From Dermatemys mawii (lineage: Eukaryota; Chordata; Testudines; Dermatemydidae): a DNA stretch of 64,000 nucleotides. Each line of letters opens with the position of its first letter. Position 1 is the stretch's first letter. The stretch is from assembly GCA_007922305.1 (NCBI GenBank), contig ML677348.1, forward strand, positions 21,430,124 through 21,494,123. The letters run 5' to 3'. A model generated the notes under the pieces. It searched no databases and had not been told where the DNA came from. It saw nothing but the letters and a program-made list of their open reading frames with translations. Shown here piece by piece: positions 47,901 to 59,900 of the stretch. The position numbers and the translations under genes are program-made.

Positions 47901-50900
47901 ATCCTATTTGTATTGACATCTACCTCTTTAAAAAAGTACAGATAATCTGAAGGGTTTAGGCTTAATCCTTTTTGTATTAGATTGAAAAATATATTAAATG
48001 GGATCTTCGGGAAATAAACAACTTTGTAGATTGTGTAAGTGTTAGATTCTTGAGCACTAGATGATGAAGATAATTTCATATATGATGAACAAATTATTCT
48101 GCCAGTAGTAATTCTTGATTATGTACACGGGAGTTGTCTTGGAGTTGACTTTGATTGGCAATGTACTGATCCCATATTGTGCATGCTGAACAAGCTGCTA
48201 CTTGTATGTTTCTTAGAGATCCTTCAGAAGGCTCCCATAGACAGAAGCGTTCTCCTAGTCCTGCTGACCATTCTGGCAGTAATTCCTCTCCTTCCAGAGA
48301 ATATTCACCTCCTGCTTCAAGGAGAAGACAGTCCTCCCGAGCTCCAGCCAAGTCAACTACACACAAGCATGCTTTCTCACCCTCTCGCAGGTGGGAAGTT
48401 AATACACAGTTCTTATTTTCCTAAACAAGTAAAACTTTCCTGCCACCTTATCAAGTCACTTTCTTTCATGAGATCACATGATATCATTGTTCTTTCCAAA
48501 CATGTGAGCCTTTTGATACAGAATTATTTACCCTAGTAGCAGTATTAAAAGAATAATCTACTTTACTGTTAACATGAGTAGCTGTGAATCCCTGGTCCTG
48601 CAAACTCTTTCTCATCTGCATAACTTTAAGCAGATATGTAGTCCTATTGACTTCAGCGTGGCTATGCAGGTGAATAAAGTTATGTACATGCATAAGAGTT
48701 TGCAGGATTGGGCCCTAAATTGTCTTAGACAAAGAGAGATCCCAATAAGAGTAGACAGCTCACAGAAAATTACAAAACCAAAAATTAAGAAGCCAGAGTT
48801 ACTTGCCACAGGGGTGCTGTATATAGCTATACTTAGAGTGTGCACCCAAAAAAGAAAATGTATAATTTGTCTGCTGCATGTTACCAGGGTTTCTTGAAAG
48901 CACCTATTTAGTAAAATAGTTATGTTGCTGGGGAAAACTGCGTGTTTCAAAGCAACAAAGTTCTTGTCATTATCTAATCAAAGGTGCTTTTTTCCCTGAA
49001 ATATATAGGTTTTTTTCTGGAATACTTGCTTTTGACTATCTAAAGATCAAACTAGGAAAATAGAGTGGTTATAACAAACTCTTAAAGTATCTTTGTTTTT
49101 GAGATAACAGTATATATGCATGGGAGAGAGGAGCGCTGTTTATATATTTTAGAAATGAGGATTTTATTTTCAGGTTGATGGCTAGAGGGTGGATAATATA
49201 GAAATTTAATTTTTTTCAATAGATTTATTTTATTGATGGTTAATTATTTATTTTATAGTACTGTATCATAAAAAATTGCATTTGGTGACTACTGTAACGA
49301 TGTGTCTTGCAGGTCTGCTTCCCCACCAGGGCATCATCACTCTCCCATATCATCAAGACATCACTCCTCTTCATCACAATCAGGCTCCTCTGTTCAAAGA
49401 CATTCCCCTTCCCCCCGCCGCAAAAGAACTCCTTCTCCAGCCTATCAAAGGACAGTGTCCCCACCTGTGAGGCGTTCCTCCTCTCCCTATCCCCCGCGCT
49501 CTTCATCCTCTCCTCAGAGGAAGCGAAGTCCTTCAAGACATCAGTCCCCAGGGAGAGAGAAGGGGAGGCATGATCGTGACCGGACTTCACAGTCGCATGA
49601 TAGACGCCAGGAAAGGAGGGATGGTACGAACAAGAATACACTTTTCAGAAACATTTTACATTCCCCCAAATTGTAGTTAGCTGACAACTTAAAAACCTGA
49701 TTATTTTAATTGTCATCTAATGTGCTCCAAGCAGTTAGATAACACATTGGGTAAAATGCCAGCAGACATCTATGCCAGCATTCCTGTTCCCACTATATCA
49801 GGAATAGTGGAAAGGGGAGAGACTTTAACAAGAATGATAGTGTAGGCAAGATCTCCTTTGTTGTATTAGGTCTCACCTTTCCTGCATATTGTAGTGGTTG
49901 CACCAATAGCAGTAGGATAGTGGTCTTCTCTCAAGATGCCAAATATTGGCTAGTGGACCAGCTGAGAGAAAACTCTAGAGTTGTAAATTACTATCTTCCC
50001 TTTCCCCAGGAAGAGCCCAAGTGTATCACCCAGTCCTCTCTGATGACTCCCTCCATGGTTTTTAGTTAACAAAGGAAAATTAGAGCACTCGCTCTGCCAC
50101 ATAGCCTGTCAAGTCTGTTGGGCAATTTTGATGAACAAAAATGCCATGACCTCCAAACCTATGAAGAGAACATTTGTCAAGATTTATAGACCAACTATAA
50201 GACAGTACAGTAGAACCCCATTTATCTGACCCTCTGTTGTCTGTCTGTCCATATTAACCCAACAACCGTGCACAGGTCCAGAAGTGGGTGGATCTCTCTG
50301 TTGGCCGCTAGGTGGTGCTGCAGTCTCACATGTTTCCATTCTCTGGATTATCTAAATTTTTGATTATCCAATCGGGAACTCCAATTAGAGTGGATAAATA
50401 GGGTTCTTCTGTATGTATAATAGGAACATATTATGAATATATAAATGTTTTAAAAATCAGGTTTCAGTATGAGAGATCTTAACAAAGATGATAGCATAGA
50501 TACACTCCAAGCACATTGTCAGGTGCATAGGGAATTGAAAAGGGAAATTAACACAAAAAAACCCACTTGAACTTAATACTCTATAAATGCTCATGGTCCT
50601 AAAATTATTGTAGCAAATCATCGTCCTAACACATTTTGAAGTTACTGACTATATTTCATCTCTAAACAATGAAATGTGATACTTGCTAGGTCACAGATTC
50701 AAATCCATGGGGAGATTTTTCTAAAGCAACAAGGATAGTTAGAGACCCAACTCCAATTTGTGCCTTTGCAAATCTCTCCCCATAGACATTTGTGTAAGAA
50801 ATCTAATTTGGTTTTATCATTTTATAGCTTTTCTACTTTGGATTGTTAGAATCTAATATTGGAGACTTTAGTTAAGCTGAATATTACATTTAAATTGTTT

Positions 50901-53900
50901 TGTTTTCCAGAAACTAGAGGAAAAAGGGAAAAAGAGAGGGAAACCAGAGAGGAAAGAGATTATGACCAAGAACAGAGTACCTCCAGGGATCATAGAGATG
51001 ACCGAGAATCTCGGGATGGAAGGGATCGGAGGGAGACCAGGGATAACCGAGACCGCAGGGAGCCAAGGGAATCCAGGGACACTCGAGACTCCAGAGATAC
51101 AAGGGATTACAGCAGAGATAATAAAGATAGCCGTGATCAGAGAGACTCACGTTCTGTACGAGATACCCATGACTACAGAGACAGAGAGAATCGAGATACC
51201 CATAAAAAGGAAGACCAGTATCAGGAGGAACCACGCAGTTATGGAAGAACCCATGGCAGAGAAGAGAATTCCCGTGCTGACACACGGAATGAATCCAGAA
51301 ATGAATCGAGAAATGAAAGTAGAAGTGACCGGACTGGCAGAAGTCGAGGCAGAGGTCCAGAATTATCTGACAAAGGTACATATGATTTATTTTTTCAATC
51401 TCTGTACTACATTATTTCATAATGAATTACTAATAAAGATTTTGCTGTTAAAGCTATCTTAAATGGTATTTTCATTAAAATAGAACTGTTGTTGCTTAAA
51501 TACATAGCACTCGTCTGTTTTCTATTCATTAAAACAGTGTGGAATTGGCATCCTGCCATAGTACTTAAAAATCCTGCACCACTCTGTTTAATGTATCTGT
51601 GACCTTAGCTGCTCCCAAGGGCCATGAAATACAAATCGGAGCCTGAAGTGTAATGAAGGACTAGCAGAGGCAGAACCTCTAACCATATGCATTAATGACC
51701 CTTTTTCCTTCTTCTCAAATACGCATGTATACCCAGGTTCAACTTCTCCCATTTTTCTCATATACAAAATATGTAACATTTTGTATGACTTCCCAAAACC
51801 TGTTCCACTGTAATTTGTATTTGAAGAGCTGTTAATAATTTTATATTATCACCATTTGGTCATCTGTATTCATTGTGTTTTTTGCTTTGGTTTCTTGGTT
51901 TTAATGTAACAGTATTCTTTTTTTTCTTTTTTTCTTTTTCTTTTTTTAAAAAAGCCTTCCAATAATTTTGAAACAACCTCCATCATATCTTGACTTCCCA
52001 TTTCCTTCTGTACAATGTCTACAGGCTTATACTCTTCTAAGGAGAAATTTCTGCCATCTCCTTGCTCCCTTATTACCAGTCAGAAAACCCCCATATTGTA
52101 ACTAGAGGAAGTTGATTTCTCCTAAAAATAGAGCACAGTATTTGGCCATGGTATATATAATTTGCAGCTGCCTAGAACACAAGTGCAGCATCTTAATTCT
52201 GGTTTTGGTAGGTTGTTGTCTCATTATACCAAATATGTGTATCAGATTTGTTAACTATAAACTTTTAAATCATCAGGATGGGAGCTGAGCATTGAAACAG
52301 TTTTCTGTGTCAGATAGAGTTTAGAATTTAACTTCTGTTTCAATGGTATTAAACAAACTTATCTATTTTATATATTATAAAATTATATCTTATAAATAAA
52401 TATCTTTTAATTAATTATAGATAATTATATCTTATAAATAAATATCTTATAAATAAATATCTTATAAATAAATATCTTATAAATAAATATCTTNNNNNNN
52501 NNNTTATAAATAAATATCTTATAAATAAATATCTTATAAATAAATATCTTTTATATCTTATAATTTATATCTTATAAAATTGTTATAAAATGTCAATGGA
52601 TTTTCTTACATGTGAACTCTTATGGTGCGTGGAAATGTTTTCAATAGGAAATCGGGCAACCAGAGGGTCTCAAGTTGACAGTCATAGCAGTAGCGGCAAC
52701 TACCATGACAGCTGGGAATCACGGAGTAGCTATGCTGACCGAGACCGCTATGACAATCGAGAGCAAGCAAGGGATTCATCCTTTGAAAGAAGGCACGGAG
52801 AAAGAGACAGACGTGACAACAGAGAGAGAGGTATGCAAACATGCATGCACTAATTCAGAAACATACAGCTGATCCAATATTGGAGTTTGGCATCAGTCTT
52901 GTGCTGAGGCTAATGAAAATTGACATATCTAGTACAAATGCTCATTAACACAGCTATATAATATCTGCTCTTCCCCCGCAACCCCCGGACTGGATTATGG
53001 CATTTCTCCACTGCTGTTTTTATTCATTAAGTTGTTTAAGCAAACAGCTTGGGGTGACTTCAATGTAAAATGAATAAGTTGAAAAGAACTGCACATTTTT
53101 CTGTTTTATTTTCTGGAGGATGCTACCTATTTATATACATGAGCATGTGGCTGCTGTCACATTTCAGTTCAGTGTTCCTTGTTGATATAGACCAGGGGTG
53201 GGCAAACTTTTTGGCCTGAGGTCCACATCGGGTTTGTGAAATTATGTCAAGGGCCAGGTAGAGAAGGCCCCGCCCCCAATCCAGCCCCCTCCCACTTCCT
53301 CCCCGACTGCCGCCTGAGAATTCCTGACCCATCCATCAGCCTCCGCCCCACACCTTGTCACCTGACTCTCCCTTCCAGAGACCCCTAACCACCCCCCAGG
53401 GCCCCACCCCCTACCCAGTTCCCCTGCTCCCTGTCCCCTGACTGTCCCACCCCCTAACCACCACCCCAGAACCCCACCCCCATCCAATCCACCCTGCTCC
53501 CTGACTGCTCCCTCTAACCTCCCCCCAACCATCACCGTGGACCCCCCCGCATCCCTCCCTCTTACCATAGCTGCTCGGGGGAGGGGGGAGCATGCAGCCG
53601 CAGCCCCCAGAGCTCTGCCCCCCCAGGGTGGCTCTGGGGGAGGGGTGGAGTGCACAGCCCCATCCTCCAGAGCTCTGCCTACACAGCGTGGCTCCGGGGG
53701 AGGGGCCAGCGCCCAGCCTCAGCCCCCAGAGCGCTCCCCGCGTGGCTCTGGGGGTGGGGAGAAGCATGCAGCCCCAACCTCCAGAGCGTGGCCCGCATGG
53801 CTCCGGGGGGGCGCAGCCCTGGCCCTGCAGTGGTGCCTGTGCTGCGCGGCTCCGGGGGAGGGGCCAGGGGCAGCCTCCACGAGCTGGATGGGATGGTCTT

Positions 53901-56900
53901 GCGGGCTGGATGTGGCCTGCAGGCCGTAGTTTGCCCATCCCTGGTATAGACTCATACAGAATATTTTTTGTCTTAATATTTAAATATGCTGTTGTGAAGG
54001 TTTAGCTAACCTTGACTGGCTGCTAAAGTAAGGCACAGTATAATACTGTGATTAATACAGTATGAAATTTTATTGACTTGGGAATTTAATATTGATTGAT
54101 GTTTTGCTGTGGTCAGTGTAAAATGGCTAATAAATCTTGATGCTGGTAAGGATGGGGAGAGTCCAATTTTTTATAACAGTCTGCCATTTTGAGCTTAGCG
54201 TGAGATGCTTCATTTTCATACCAGAAAGAGTGCTGAAGTTGTCCCTAGGGAGTTTTGTTCTAACATCCAGTCTGAAGAGTCATCTTAGAGTTGGCTTCTG
54301 AAAAAGTTGGCTTGCTGACTTATTTAGTTAGCAGAACAAGAGAGCTTAATTAAAGCAAAATTAGGGTTTAGGGACAGTGAGGAGAATAAATGTAAACTTG
54401 CAATGAATTTTTGGTCTTCAGGGAGGTTTTAATTGTGTTGGATATGGCCATTGAATCCCAAATGCTGCCTGTACTCATTCCTTTAAAAAGGCATGTTAGG
54501 CACTACTTTGCCAAGTTTTCTTCTCTCCACAGAACAACATACGTCATGTCTTCTGTTCCTTTGAAAAGCTCTGGAGGTTTAACTGCTGCTCTGCTTTAGT
54601 TTTTCTTCTACCTTCAAGGAAGGATTTTGTTGAACCTAATCTGCAGCTTCCTTCTTGTCATTAGCCTAAAGACTGCAGTGTGAATGTGTCCAGAACATTG
54701 ACAGCTTCTAATTACTCTTTATCTCTACCTGCTTTGCAGAAACCAGCTGATTAAATTATAGTGCAGACTGAACTTTCATGTCTTATTGAGTTCTAAGTAA
54801 AAATCTTAAAAGTAGAAGTAAATATAAAGATGCCAGTACAACAAAGGAAATTTATGGGAGGCAAGCCATTTGTTTTAGAGTGAAATGCATTTGATTAGCA
54901 CAATAAATGTTTATAAGGAGCTCTAATAGAATTGAGTATCAGGTTTAAGTATCTTTCCTTAGCTCCTATGGTTTTACTCTGCTCTGTTTCTAAATAAATA
55001 AATAAATAAACTGGAGGTTTTCTAACATTAAAACCTTCTCAAAGAGTTAAGATTAAGTACAGATTTACATGATGTTTGAGAAATACTAAGACAGTGCTTT
55101 CAAAAGGGAACAAGTAAGAGAAAATTTTACTTCACAAATACGCTAGGAGTCATTTTTAATATGGTTTAAAATACAAATTCTCAGGGCTAGGTATCGTATA
55201 TTCAGCTAAAACAAATACTTTAAAGTTAAATATGATGTTTCCAAACACACGTATAGTGTTTCAAAGGAGAAAGATGTGAACATATAGTGCAGTAATTTTT
55301 AATCCATCCTACATGTATTTAGCAAATATATATTTCCGGATGTCTGTCGTGTTTCTCATTTAAGCATTGTTTGCAGATACTTAATGCCATTCCTCGTGGC
55401 GATATAATGTGGAAAAATAATAATTTAAAAATGAAGAACTTGAATTCCAGTGTAGTACTATTGCAATAAGTGGTATTGAAATGATGGCATACTAGCATAT
55501 GTAAATCCTGTGTCTGGTCCCGAGTTGCCTGAACTAACGATTCATATCCAAAAAATGATAGTTTCGGCCACAGCAGAAATGTCATTCCTATTTACTTTTA
55601 ATTTTACCTAGAAGCAAGGGAGCATTAAGTCATTATTAATTCACTCGCAGGTGAAAATTGATTAAACTGACGGGAACGTATGTTTTATTGACTCAGTTCT
55701 GTTCAAACTGAACATGCATGCCCCTGAAGGATATTATCTCAATAATGTATGGAGATGTGCATTATGTCAGCTTTGCAATAATGGACAAAACAAATCTGCA
55801 TTTTCCTTTATTCCTACAAGTGTTTTCTCCACCCTTTTATATAATGTCTTTAGCATACACCACGGATGATTTTTCCGTCATTCTTTACTAAAATAGAATT
55901 AAGATAACAGTATAGTTATTGATGCAAATTAGTCGCAGTTTATATCCACTCTTCTGAGATTGAGATGTCTGCAACTATGTGTACTTTTTGTTGCTAAGGA
56001 AAGGTGACCTAGACATCAAAGTTTGTCTTCCTTTCTAGTCTTTCCCCCTCCCCTGCTGCTGCTAATATAGTGTTAAATAGGGATTTCCCTATGATTCTAG
56101 ACTAGTTGTTTCCTATTTACACGTCTTCTTCCCCCATCTCTCACCACCAGTTCTTGTGTGCTATGCCTATAACAGCTTTGCTTGTGACACCGTAAGGAAT
56201 GTTAGAAAGATTTCAGTTCTGATTTTTCCAATATTTTCTGTTTTGCCTCCTTCTCTTGGTTTGAGTCACCTGAATGAGAAGAGGACGAGCCACTGGGCCA
56301 GTCTGTTTCATATTTTTCTAAGTATTGAAAGTGCTGGCTAGAGGGACCGTGGAACTGAGAATGGATTGAAGAATAGTAAAATTCTGCATTCTTTAATAGA
56401 ATGATAAACTTCATTCTAAAAGGAGTTTCTGTTTTAAGTATCTGTTTAATTGAAATCATATAGAAACTATCTGATCGTGCTCTTGGGCAATAGTAGTAGT
56501 CAGTTGGCAAGCAGATAAAATTTTGAAATTGCTGGGAATAGACTTATACAAAATAAAGCCTTTGTCACCATGGTTTGTAGTGATCTTAAGCTTAAGTAGA
56601 AAAGACTTACATTTCTTCATTTTAAAAATATTTCAGGATGGTGCCCTTCCCCTCATATCATTCAGAGCCTTTTCCAGTGTTCTGCAAGAAGCTTCTGGTT
56701 TATGTTTAATGCAGATATCTAGATTGTTTAATAAGAAAACAGAAGCTTCTATTCTAATTTTAAATGATTAGTGTACTGTGAAAAACGTAACTATCTAATT
56801 AGTCACTGGCAATGAAACTTGACTTTCTTTACAGATCAAAGACCAAGCTCACCAGTACGGCACCAAGGAAGGAGCGATGACCTTGAGCGTGATGAGAGGA

Positions 56901-59900
56901 GAGAAGAACGAAGGGTAGACCGGGTTGATGATAGGAGAGATGAAAGGGCCAGGGAGAGGGAACGAGAGAGGGAGAGGGAACGAGAGAGGGAAAGAGAGAG
57001 AGACCGGGAGAGGGAGAGAGAAAAAGAGAGAGAAAAGGAAAGAGAACTAGAACGAGATCGTGCTCGAGAACGAGAGAGAGAGAGAGAGCGGGACAAAGAC
57101 AGAGAACGCGAACGGGATAGAGACCGAGACCATGACAGAGAAAGGGAGAGAGAGAGAGAGAGGGAGAGAGAGAAGGAAAGAGAGCGAGAGAGGGAGGAAC
57201 GGGAAAGGGAGCGAGAGAGAGAGCGAGAGAGAGAACGAGAGAGAGAACGGGGTCGCGACAGGGATAAGGAACGAGAACGTCCAAGGGACTGGGAGGACAA
57301 AGAAAAAGGAAGGGATGACCGCAGAGATAAGAGAGAGGATGTCCGAGAAGAAAGGAATACAAGAGATGTCCATGAGGAGAGGAAATCTAAGTAAGTGATT
57401 CTGCATGTGACTTCTTTTCTCACCAAAAGTGTAAAATACCATGTAATCCTTTAATGTTTTATGGTGTAACTGTCTCTGTTTTCATTGTTTTATTCAAAGC
57501 CCCTTTAATTTCTCATATATTGTTGGTTAGCTAGTTTGTAAAGGAAATAGCTTGCATTGTTTCACTTTTAGGACCAGATCCTCAGCTGTCCCAGCAATAA
57601 TTGAATCTCATTCTCTAGATCAAGCTGTAAGTCATCTGCATTCCAATAGCACAATTAAATAGTTTAATGAAAGTTTATTTGCAGGAGACAGTGCTTTCTT
57701 AGGCTATGTCTGTACTAGAAAGGTAAGTTGACCAATGTTAGGTTGACTTAGAGCCACCGCATTAATTACTGTGGTGGCTGATGTCCACACTACCCTCTTT
57801 CTGTCAGTGATGTACATCTTCACCAGGAGCGCTTCCACTGACCGCAGGGGGACAGTGTGGGTGACTGAAAGCCAGGTCTCTCAGCTCTATGCAGCTCCCC
57901 GCTGCCACCTCAGGCTTCTCACCTCAGCACTCCCAGCCAGGAGCAGGGGGTAGCTGCCGAGGGCTTCTCACTTCTAGCAAGGAGATCCACACCTGGAATC
58001 TGGTCAGCTGCCTTGACTCTGAATTACCAGTGATTCTAGCACTCCAGTAGAATCCTGAGCTGCCTGGTCTTTGCTGCCTGAACACCACTTGCATCACACT
58101 AAGTAGTGGGAACAGGAGCCAGAGTCTGGCTCCTTGTTTTTATTTTGGGCCTTAGTCAGATGTATCTCCAAGGACTTGGACAGGAATGGAAGATTGAAGT
58201 TGTATTCATCATGCTGCTCCTTCCTCCTGGAAGTAGATATACATATCTGTATGTATGTACTTCCTGGGAAAAGCTTTTTTCCCTGGATCATTCTTAGTGT
58301 AGAGGGCCTTCACACTTGGAACCCAGACCAGTAGGCAGTAGGGGTTCTATGCCTTTCTTACCCAGTTGGTCTTATAAATATAGTCCAGGTCCCATGCAAG
58401 AACCTGTTGGTGTATTGGTGCTGAAGACATCTTTGGCACTGAATAAGTTTGTTCTTGTGGAACAGGGGGCGGGCAAACTATGGCCTGTTTGCCAGATCCG
58501 TCCCCTCGGGACTTTGGATCCAGCCTGCGGGATTGCCATCCCCATGATACCGCAAGCCCCGTGCCGCTCTGGAAAGCGGCTGGCACCATGTCCCTGCAGC
58601 CCCTGGTGGGAGTCGGGAGGGGGGCAGAGAGCTCTGTGCACTGCACTTGTCTGTGGGTACCTCCCCCGAAGTTCCCATTGTCTGGGAACGGGAAACCACG
58701 CCCAATGGGAGCTTCGGGAGCGGTACCCACAGGCAAGTGCAGCGCACTGAGCCCTCTGCTTCTCCCCCCTCAGGAGCCACAGTGACATGGTGCTGGCCGC
58801 TTCCTGGAGTAACACAGGGCCGGGGCAGGCAAGGAGTGCGGTGTGTAGGGAGCCTGCCCTGGCCCCGCTTCATGCCACTGCCATCCCAGAGCCACTCAAG
58901 GTAAGCAGTGCCAGGACAGAGCCATCACCCCTCACCTCAGCTCCCTCCCCTGAGCCCCCTGCAGCATCCCAACCCCCTGTCCTGAGCCCCCTGCCACACC
59001 CCACACTGCTCCTGCACCCCAACCCCCTGCCCTGAGCCCCCTCTTGCACTCCACACCCCTCTGCACTACTGCCCTGAGTCCCCTCCTGCACTCCAACCCC
59101 CTGCCACACCACACATTGCTCCTGTACCCCACCCCCCTTCCCTGAGCCCCCTGCTATGTCACACCCCTCCTGAGCCCCTTCCTGCACACCGCACCTCCTC
59201 CCACACACTGAACTCGCTCCTGCATCCCAAACCCCTGCCCTAGCCCTACATACATGGCCCTGCATGCAATTTCCCCACCCAGATGTGGCCCTTGAGTCAA
59301 AAGGTTTGTCCGCCCCTCCTGTGGAACAAGGTGTGAGTACTCCCACAGTGCCAGGATTTTCCTCAGTTCTAAGAAGTTGCTATTAGGTGTGGGCTCCTTC
59401 TTGGCACCATCTCTTCTTCAGTCTCGAGCAGGAATTCCTTTAAAGGTCACTTATGTCATTTTGGTTTTCTTACCAAGGACAAGAAAAAGTCCAAAATGGT
59501 TTTTGGTACTGGAATTCTGAGCATCATCCTAGAAGAAAGAGGATGTATCGTCATCAAGGCTATGTCTATAGTGCGCGCTTTACAGCCGCACTGCCTGTGC
59601 TACCACAGCTGTGCAATTGTAAGGTACGCACTGTAGCCGCTCTTTGTCAACAGGAAAGAGCTCTTCCTGTAACAAAATAGAAGCACTCCCAATGAGGTGC
59701 AGTAGCTTTGTCAGCAGGCAAGTGTCTCCTGCTGACCTGTAGCTGTCTATACCGACGCTTTTAGTTGGTAAAACTTGTCAGTTAGGGTGTGGTTTTTTCA
59801 CACCTCTGATCAACAAAAAGTTTTACCAACAAAAGTGCATTAGACATAGCCTAAGGGCATGGTTACACTTACAGGTTTATAGCAGTATTGGTTATAGCTG

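Larger units (their letters stand above)
46290..48216 (+). other. ZC3H13: ZC3H13 intron 8, host of the INSR-derived insert
   Basis: 1927 bp. It has a (CT)/(CA)-rich microsatellite near 46905-46930 and the INSR exon 2 retrocopy at 47451-47904. The remainder is unique intron. Confidence 0.8.
51376..52647 (+). other. ZC3H13: ZC3H13 intron 11
   Basis: 1272 bp with a T-rich run near 51917-51950 and the AT-rich tandem array with an assembly gap. No other feature seen. Confidence 0.75.
52831..56834 (+). other. ZC3H13: ZC3H13 intron 12
   Basis: 4.0 kb with a 751-bp hAT element (53193-53943) and a (TAAA)5 microsatellite (54991-55010). 53950-56834 is otherwise AT-rich without recognised elements. Confidence 0.7.

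Noticed and set aside
47444..47945. INSR-like open frames taken as a nested functional gene or a real INSR exon
   Set aside because: Two frames are separated by a 2-nt deletion. Exon order is permuted, part of it is inverted, and there are no flanking INSR introns. It is a decayed insert.
50914..51381. 155-codon minus-strand frame opposite ZC3H13 exon 11
   Set aside because: Mirror of the RD/RE repeat coding. The sequence has no recognisable domain.
53242..54005. Multiple 100-175-codon frames on both strands
   Set aside because: They lie inside the GC-rich hAT element at 53193-53943 and encode compositional Pro/Gly/Arg text without transposase motifs.
56836..57442. Minus-strand frames of 130-196 codons opposite ZC3H13 exon 13
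   Set aside because: They are Ser/Leu/Arg shadows of the purine-rich ER repeat on the + strand. No independent splice or domain evidence.
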